64,000 nucleotides of DNA, from positions 186,001 through 250,000 of the forward strand of contig NW_024466413.1 in the NCBI RefSeq assembly GCF_017591425.1, in the 5' to 3' direction. Shown here one piece after another: positions 60,150-64,000 of this stretch. Within the stretch, counting starts at the first letter, position 1; the number at the start of each line of letters is the position of its first letter. A model generated the notes under the pieces. That model ran no database searches. It was not told the DNA's origin and saw nothing but the letters and a program-made list of their open reading frames with translations. This DNA is from Ochotona curzoniae (lineage: Eukaryota > Chordata > Mammalia > Lagomorpha > Ochotonidae). The position numbers were made by a program, and so were the translations under genes.

Positions 60150-60389
60150 CAGGTCCCCACATGGCTGCAGTGGCCAAGCTAAGCCAATCCAAAGCCAGGA
60201 TCCAGGAGTTTCTTCCAGGCCTCCAATGTGGGTGCAAGATCCCAAGGGTTTGGACCATCCTCTGCTGCTTTTCCAGGCCACAGGCAGGAAGCTGGATGGA
60301 AAGTAGAGCAGCTGGGACATGGGCCAGTGTCCATATGGGTCCCAGCACTTGCAAGGTGAGTAGCCATTGAGCCATTGTGCCAGGCCTCT
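60150..60389 (-). mobile_element. SINE (C type), tail missing
   Basis: CACATGGCTGCAGTGGCCAA, GGGTTTGGACCATCCTCTGC, GGCCACAGGCAGGAAGCTGG, end TTGAGCCATTGTGCCAGGCC. Confidence 0.78.
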
Positions 60390-60416
60390 GGAAAGCAGAT
60401 TTGAAATCCCAATGAG

Positions 60417-60762
60417 GGCCCGGCGCGGTGGCGCAAGTGGTTAAAGGTCCTCGCCTTGCACGCCCGGGATCCCATATGGGCGCCGGTTCTAATCCCGGCA
60501 GCCCCGCTTCCCTTCCAGCTCCCTGCCTGTGGCCTGGGAAAGCAGTCGAGGACGGCTCAAAGCTTTGGGACCCTGCACCCGCGTGGGAGACCCGGAAGAG
60601 GCTCCTGGCTTCGGATCGGCATAGTATCGGCTCGTTGCGCTCACTTGGGGAGTGAATCATCGGACGGAAGATCTTCCTCTCTGTCTCTCCTCTCTGTATA
60701 TCCGCCTTTCCAATGAAAAAATAATAAAAATAAATCTTTAAAAAAAAAAAAAAAAAAAAAAG
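60417..60762 (+). mobile_element. SINE (young, pika-like), full length, perfect target duplication
   Basis: Head GGCCCGGCGCGGTGGCGCAA, B box GGTTCTAATCC, tail CCTTTCCAATGAAAAAATAA then a run of about 22 A. GAAATCCCAATGA is found directly before the head and after the A tail. Two single-A insertions in the A-box region (GCGCAAGTGGTTAAAGGTCC) alter the pol III promoter spacing. Confidence 0.95.
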
Positions 60763-60907
60763 AAATCCCAATGAAAGTGAAGTGCCCTGACCCGTGAAGA
60801 GCTTGTCTTGTTGCTGTGGCCACTGGAGGAGACAGTCCATCTTCAGCCACAGCCTTGTTCACTGCAGCCCTGCTGGCAACCAGGGACTGTGGCTCAACTG
60901 CAAGACA

Positions 60908-61231
60908 CTGGAAGAAAATATGGAACATAATGGCAAGGTGGGCAGAAAGGAAGTAGCAAAGACCAAATCTGAAACCAGTGAAACAGACAGCAAGGAACCC
61001 AGCGTGAACAAGGCAACCCAAGGTGGATCAAAGAGGAGAGGCACGGGCCCTGTTGTTAGGCTTGGGCATCCCTCATTCAGTGGGTTACAGAATGCACTGC
61101 AACAGCTTCGGACCAATGAGCTGGAGAAGTGGAATAAAATGTCCTCGGAAGACACCAAATACCATAGTATACTCACAGAGAGACATAGAAAGCCAGCACA
61201 ATCCCAGGTCCACGGAAGAGGCAGACTCTAG
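60908..61231 (+). pseudogene. Unidentified open segment, possible retropseudogene fragment
   Basis: A frame open from 60794 and readable from a Met at about 60917 (MEHNGKVGRKEVAKT) gives a Lys/Ser/Glu-rich polypeptide containing SKEPSVNKATQGGSKRR, GLQNALQQLRTNELEKW and MSSEDTKYHSILTERHR, ending at a stop near 61231. The composition (charged, low GC, helix-forming ends) stands out from the GC-rich intron, and an A-rich stretch GGGAAAAAAAGG follows about 55 bp later. I do not recognise the family. It may be a piece of mRNA-derived DNA or chance. Confidence 0.3.
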
Positions 61232-61333
61232 AGGAACCTCTAGGCCTGGGCGGCTTAACTGGGGCGTCCTGCTGAACCCATAAGGGAAAAAAAGGAAGCT
61301 ACTTCATTTCATGAGATTTATGTATTTATTTAT

Positions 61334-61457
61334 TTGAAAATTAGAGGGCCCGGCATGATGGCTGAGTGGTTAAATCCTCCCCTTGAATGCACAAGGATCC
61401 ATATGGATGCCAATTTGTGTCCTGGCTGCTCCACTTCCCTTCCAGCTCCCTTCTGTT
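61334..61457 (+). mobile_element. SINE (young type), head half, cut by the L1 that follows
   Basis: GGGCCCGGCATGATGGCTGA and GTGGTTAAATCCTCCCCTTG, then CTCCACTTCCCTTCCAGCTC, after which the sequence changes abruptly to the T-run that is the reverse of an L1 poly(A) tail. The right half of the SINE is absent from the window. Confidence 0.75.
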
Positions 61458-62000
61458 TTTTTTTTTAAATTTTTATTTCTTTTTATTATTATCATTTTTT
61501 GATACAGTTCCATAGGCCCCTGGGATTTCCGTTGTCCTCTCCCCAGTTCCCTGCACCCTCACTGAGTGTCCCTGTATCATTACTATAGTATAGTTCTTCA
61601 TAAACAGTCATATGTCCATCATTGCGGGCGTGGACAATGGCAGAGAGTCCAGCATCCTATTGTCAAGATATAGCAAACGGTTTCATTGGGAGTCCACATT
61701 TGTCAGGAAGTAGAGATGCATAGTACACTGCATCCTCACATCTGGATATGATAGTCTCCATTACACAGTTACTATACATCCCCTTAAATGAAAAGCCACA
61801 AGACAAAATCAACAACAGGAAGAAAAAAAAAGAAATTAACACCATGAAGTTAAATATCATACTACTGAATGACTAATGTGTCACTGAAGAAATGAAAATT
61901 AAGAACCTTCTTGAAGAAAATGATGCTTCTGTATGATTTATGAGTCATCGAGGAATTTAATCAGAAGAAAGTGTTTTGAAGATATGAAACTAACAAAAAA
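61458..62000 (-). mobile_element. L1 3' region of the right-hand element
   Basis: Blocks match the 3' end at 722-1088 in reverse complement, including GAAACCGTTTGCTATATCTT and GATGTATAGTAACTGTGTAA. This copy also holds a segment absent from the other: GGACACTCAGTGAGGGTGCA then GGGAACTGGGGAGAGGACAA. Confidence 0.8.
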
Positions 62001-62002
62001 AA

Positions 62003-62179
62003 TCAAAATCTGTGATATAGTTTCTGCTGATCTTTGTTGGTGAAATGTGTCTTCTGTAGGCAACAAATAGATGGGTTTTGTTTTTTAATCCAGTCTACTG
62101 ATCTGTGATGTTTGATTGATGAGTTTAAGCCATTTACATTCAGGGTTAATATGAATGGGTGGTAATTTGGTCCTGTCAT
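62003..62179 (-). pseudogene. L1 ORF2 start, 58 codons then stop
   Basis: The minus strand opens MTGPNYHPFILTLNVNGLN, the characteristic start of the L1 ORF2 endonuclease, and keeps the Asn-containing LNVNGLN motif. The QETH motif that carries a catalytic Glu in active L1 endonucleases reads QKTH here (GAG to AAG), so even this part is inactive. The frame ends at a TGA next to the deletion junction. Separated from ORF1 by about 40 bp, as usual for L1. Confidence 0.85.
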
Positions 62180-62222
62180 TTTAGCAGTGGGTTATTCATT
62201 GATTTAGTCTTCTGTTGTTATT

Positions 62223-62600
62223 TTACTGGAATGTTCTTTGCATTTGCCTTTGTTTTTGGTGGGTGCTATTCCTTTTCTCTGTTAAGAAAACATCTTTAAG
62301 TATCATTTGTAGGTCATGTTTGGAAGAGGCATATTCTTTTAACTTTAATTTACTGTGAAAGAATTTTATTTCATTTTCAAAGACAAAGAAAGGTTTTGCT
62401 GGGTATGTTATCCTGGCCCAACAATTTTTTGCTTTTAGAATCTGGAGTATGTTGCTGCATTCTCTTCTGGCCTGTAGAGTTTCCTGTGAGAGATCTCCTG
62501 TGAGTTTAATTGGCATTCCTTTATATGTCAGTTGATTTTTTTCACATGTACATCTAAGGATCTTTTCCTTATGTTCAATTGAAGAGAACTTGATGATCAT
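62223..62600 (-). pseudogene. L1 ORF1 C-terminal part (RNA-binding domain)
   Basis: Encodes IKFSSIEHKEKILRC, GMPIKLTGDLSQETLQARRE and TYPAKPFFVFENEIKFF, matching the RRM-like and C-terminal domains of mammalian L1 ORF1p, the nucleic-acid chaperone that coats L1 RNA. It is out of frame with, or separated by stops from, the N-terminal part upstream. Confidence 0.88.
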
Positions 62601-62782
62601 GTGTTTGGTGAAGATCGCTTTTGGTCAAGCCTGCTGGGAGTTCTGTGCCCCTCCTGGATGTTGTTTCCTAATTCTTTCTCTAGATTAGGGAAATTTTCCT
62701 TATTAGTTCATCAAATACATTTGTAAGCCCAGCTTCTCTTTCTGCACCTTCTGAGACTCCCATAACTCTTATATTTGGCTTC

Positions 62783-63217
62783 TTAATAATGTCTTTCAAT
62801 TCTTGAATGCATTTTTTGGTCTGATCCAGCTCTGCTTCCAGCTTTTTTGTTTGTTTCCCCCTGGTGACAGGAAATATCTCCCAACTCTGAGATTCTTTCT
62901 TCTGCCTCCTTCATTCTGTTTTGGAGACTCTCCACTGTACTTTTAATTTGCTCCACTGTATTCTTCATTTCTGATATATCAGCTTTCAATTGATTCATTT
63001 CCAGTGTGACATATTCCTTGAATTCCTTGAACACCTGCTTTTCGTGTTTCTTGTTCTTGATAAGAAGCTTTATAACAAGTGTTTTGATTTCTGTATCCCC
63101 CATCTGCTCAGTGTCTTCCTCAGTGAACTCGGAGGTTGGGAAAGGGTTTTGCTCCTTTGCAGGGGAGTCTTCAGTAATATTCATTGTGTCACTGTCTCTT
63201 CTTTTGCTCTTGGTCAT
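62783..63217 (-). pseudogene. L1 ORF1 N-terminal part (coiled coil)
   Basis: Starts MTKSKRRDSDTMNITEDSP, followed by a Lys/Glu-rich heptad region (TLEMNQLKADISEMKN, VEQIKSTVESLQNRM) that forms the trimeric coiled coil of L1 ORF1p. The ATG sits where ORF1 is expected after the 5' region. The frame breaks near 62860-62780, between the coiled coil and the RNA-binding part, so the protein is not intact. Confidence 0.88.
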
Positions 63218-63569
63218 TGTACTTCTGGTTATCGGATTCTTCTCCTTGGGGCAGGTTTCTAAGCTGTGTCACCCACAGGTCTAAAGTTTGATTTTACTTG
63301 TTGTAGTTGGTACATGGCTGTTTGTTTGCAGTCACTTGTGCCACTCCTTCTAGTGAGTTTCAGGTCTGGGTTTCTGGGTTCTTATGTTGGATTTTCACCA
63401 TGGTCTCCATAGCCCCAGCTCCTGGCTTACTTCTCTCCACCTCCTATAATACTGTGCTGAGGCTGCACCGTTTTCTGTACAGCCTTTCTCCCACTTGCGG
63501 AGGGAGCAGGTCCCAGGATTAGGAAGACACCAGGTGTCCTATATAGCTAGGTTGTTGGTGATGCTGATC

Positions 63570-63970
63570 CTGCTGCAACCTGTTGGCCGTTAAGTTTGAG
63601 AGCCACACGGATCTGTTTTGGCCCATATGATGCCATAGTCGGTATTATTTTCCTGTGGGACCAGCGCAATGCACTGAGCTCAGTGAGTTCTCCCCGAGCT
63701 CAGCACATGCGCAGTTCACTGTTGTCCCCTCCGTCTTAACTTCTTTGCCACACTGTAAGAATGGCACCTGTTTTGTGTGAAACTACTAGAGTTCTTGATC
63801 TGCCTGCCCTCAAGTCTGAGGGCTACCCAAGCCTGTCTTGGGAGGAACCTATAGGATTGCAGTTCACTGAGCCAGAAATAAGTTCACTCCCAGCTCAGTG
63901 CATGTGCAGTCCTGTGTCATAACTCTTGCCTCCTTAAACAGAGTGGCACCCAATATGGCTCTCGGAGGCT
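63570..63970 (-). repeat. Two tandem units of about 195 bp in the L1 5' region
   Basis: GAGCTCAGCACATGCGCAGT (63696) and CAGCTCAGTGCATGTGCAGT (63891) are corresponding points 195 bp apart. On either side, GTTAAGTTTGAGAGCC pairs with CTCAAGTCTGAGGGC, and GAATGGCACC pairs with GAGTGGCACC. The units are roughly 65-75 per cent alike by eye. Confidence 0.7.
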
Positions 63971-64000
63971 GACTGGGCTGTGAAATCCGCCCTGTTCCCA

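Larger units (their letters stand above)
56115..64000 (+). other. TRAPPC9 intron (3' part cut by window edge)
   Basis: Begins with consensus donor GTGAGT. From 56.1 to 58.9 kb I see only GC-rich sequence without clear repeats. Then come an 84-bp tandem duplication (58.89-59.06 kb), an old SINE (60.15-60.39 kb), a young SINE with target duplication (60.42-60.76 kb), an unidentified open segment (60.91-61.23 kb), a truncated SINE and a large minus-strand L1 to the window edge. No CpG-island-like block and no sequence I can link to the intronic imprinted RNA PEG13 is seen. Confidence 0.8.
61458..64000 (-). mobile_element. L1 retrotransposon, internally deleted, 5' end beyond window
   Basis: Read on the minus strand from the window edge: a 5' region with two ~195-bp units, ORF1 (broken), the first 58 codons of ORF2, then a jump straight to the 3' untranslated region and a poly(A) (T-run at 61460-61472). 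Nearly all of ORF2 (most of the endonuclease, the reverse transcriptase and the C-terminal domain) is missing. It has inserted into a SINE. It cannot encode the machinery needed for its own movement. Confidence 0.85.

Noticed and set aside
60417..60500. tRNA-like A and B boxes suggesting tRNA genes
   Set aside because: They are the pol III promoters of tRNA-derived SINEs; no cloverleaf with a mature 3' end is present in any copy.
56115..64000. PEG13 imprinted noncoding RNA, known inside a TRAPPC9 intron in human and mouse
   Set aside because: No CpG-dense block or recognisable PEG13 sequence is seen; the relevant intron may lie further downstream.

Overview
This window is one stretch of a mammalian nuclear genome, not a prokaryotic or viral locus. 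Interspersed throughout are roughly 45 tRNA-derived SINEs of the lagomorph C-repeat type. The youngest copies begin GGCCCGGCGCGGTGGCGCA and run into GTGGTTAAGGTCCTCGCC; as I recall, this head is the form seen in pika (Ochotona) rather than rabbit. I therefore infer a lagomorph with good confidence and a pika with moderate confidence.

The only protein-coding gene I can support is TRAPPC9 (also called NIBP or TRS120-like), on the + strand. Nine consecutive internal exons are present at 9549-9692, 16305-16431, 25775-25920, 27124-27209, 30047-30173, 32883-33015, 37039-37202, 40051-40203 and 55990-56114. All have AG/GT borders and all reading phases chain without a stop. Together they encode about 401 contiguous residues from the middle of the protein: the end of the alpha-helical solenoid, then two immunoglobulin-like beta domains. 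The start, the 5' exons and the 3' exons lie outside the window.

The rest is intron. It holds SINEs on both strands, often nested; a 5'-truncated L1 3' end at the left edge (+); and a larger L1 at the right edge (-) that keeps its 5' region, a broken ORF1 and only the first 58 codons of ORF2 before jumping to its 3' end. There are also two palindromic MITE-like elements, a MIR, and old L1 fragments. More than a dozen unrelated minisatellites (about 31 to 84 bp units, plus a G-rich dodecamer array) and several CA/GT microsatellites, mostly attached to SINE tails, are present as well. Apart from TRAPPC9, long open frames are explained by tandem repeats whose period is divisible by three, by SINE sequence or by GC-rich intron.

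I found no new enzymatic or defence system. The observations most worth following are the L1 structure (195-bp tandem units in its 5' region and the large internal deletion), the palindromic MITEs, possible conserved noncoding segments (a paired-GATA inverted repeat near 19.6 kb and an AT-rich repeat-poor block at 53.6-54.06 kb), and the unusual density of minisatellites in one gene's introns.
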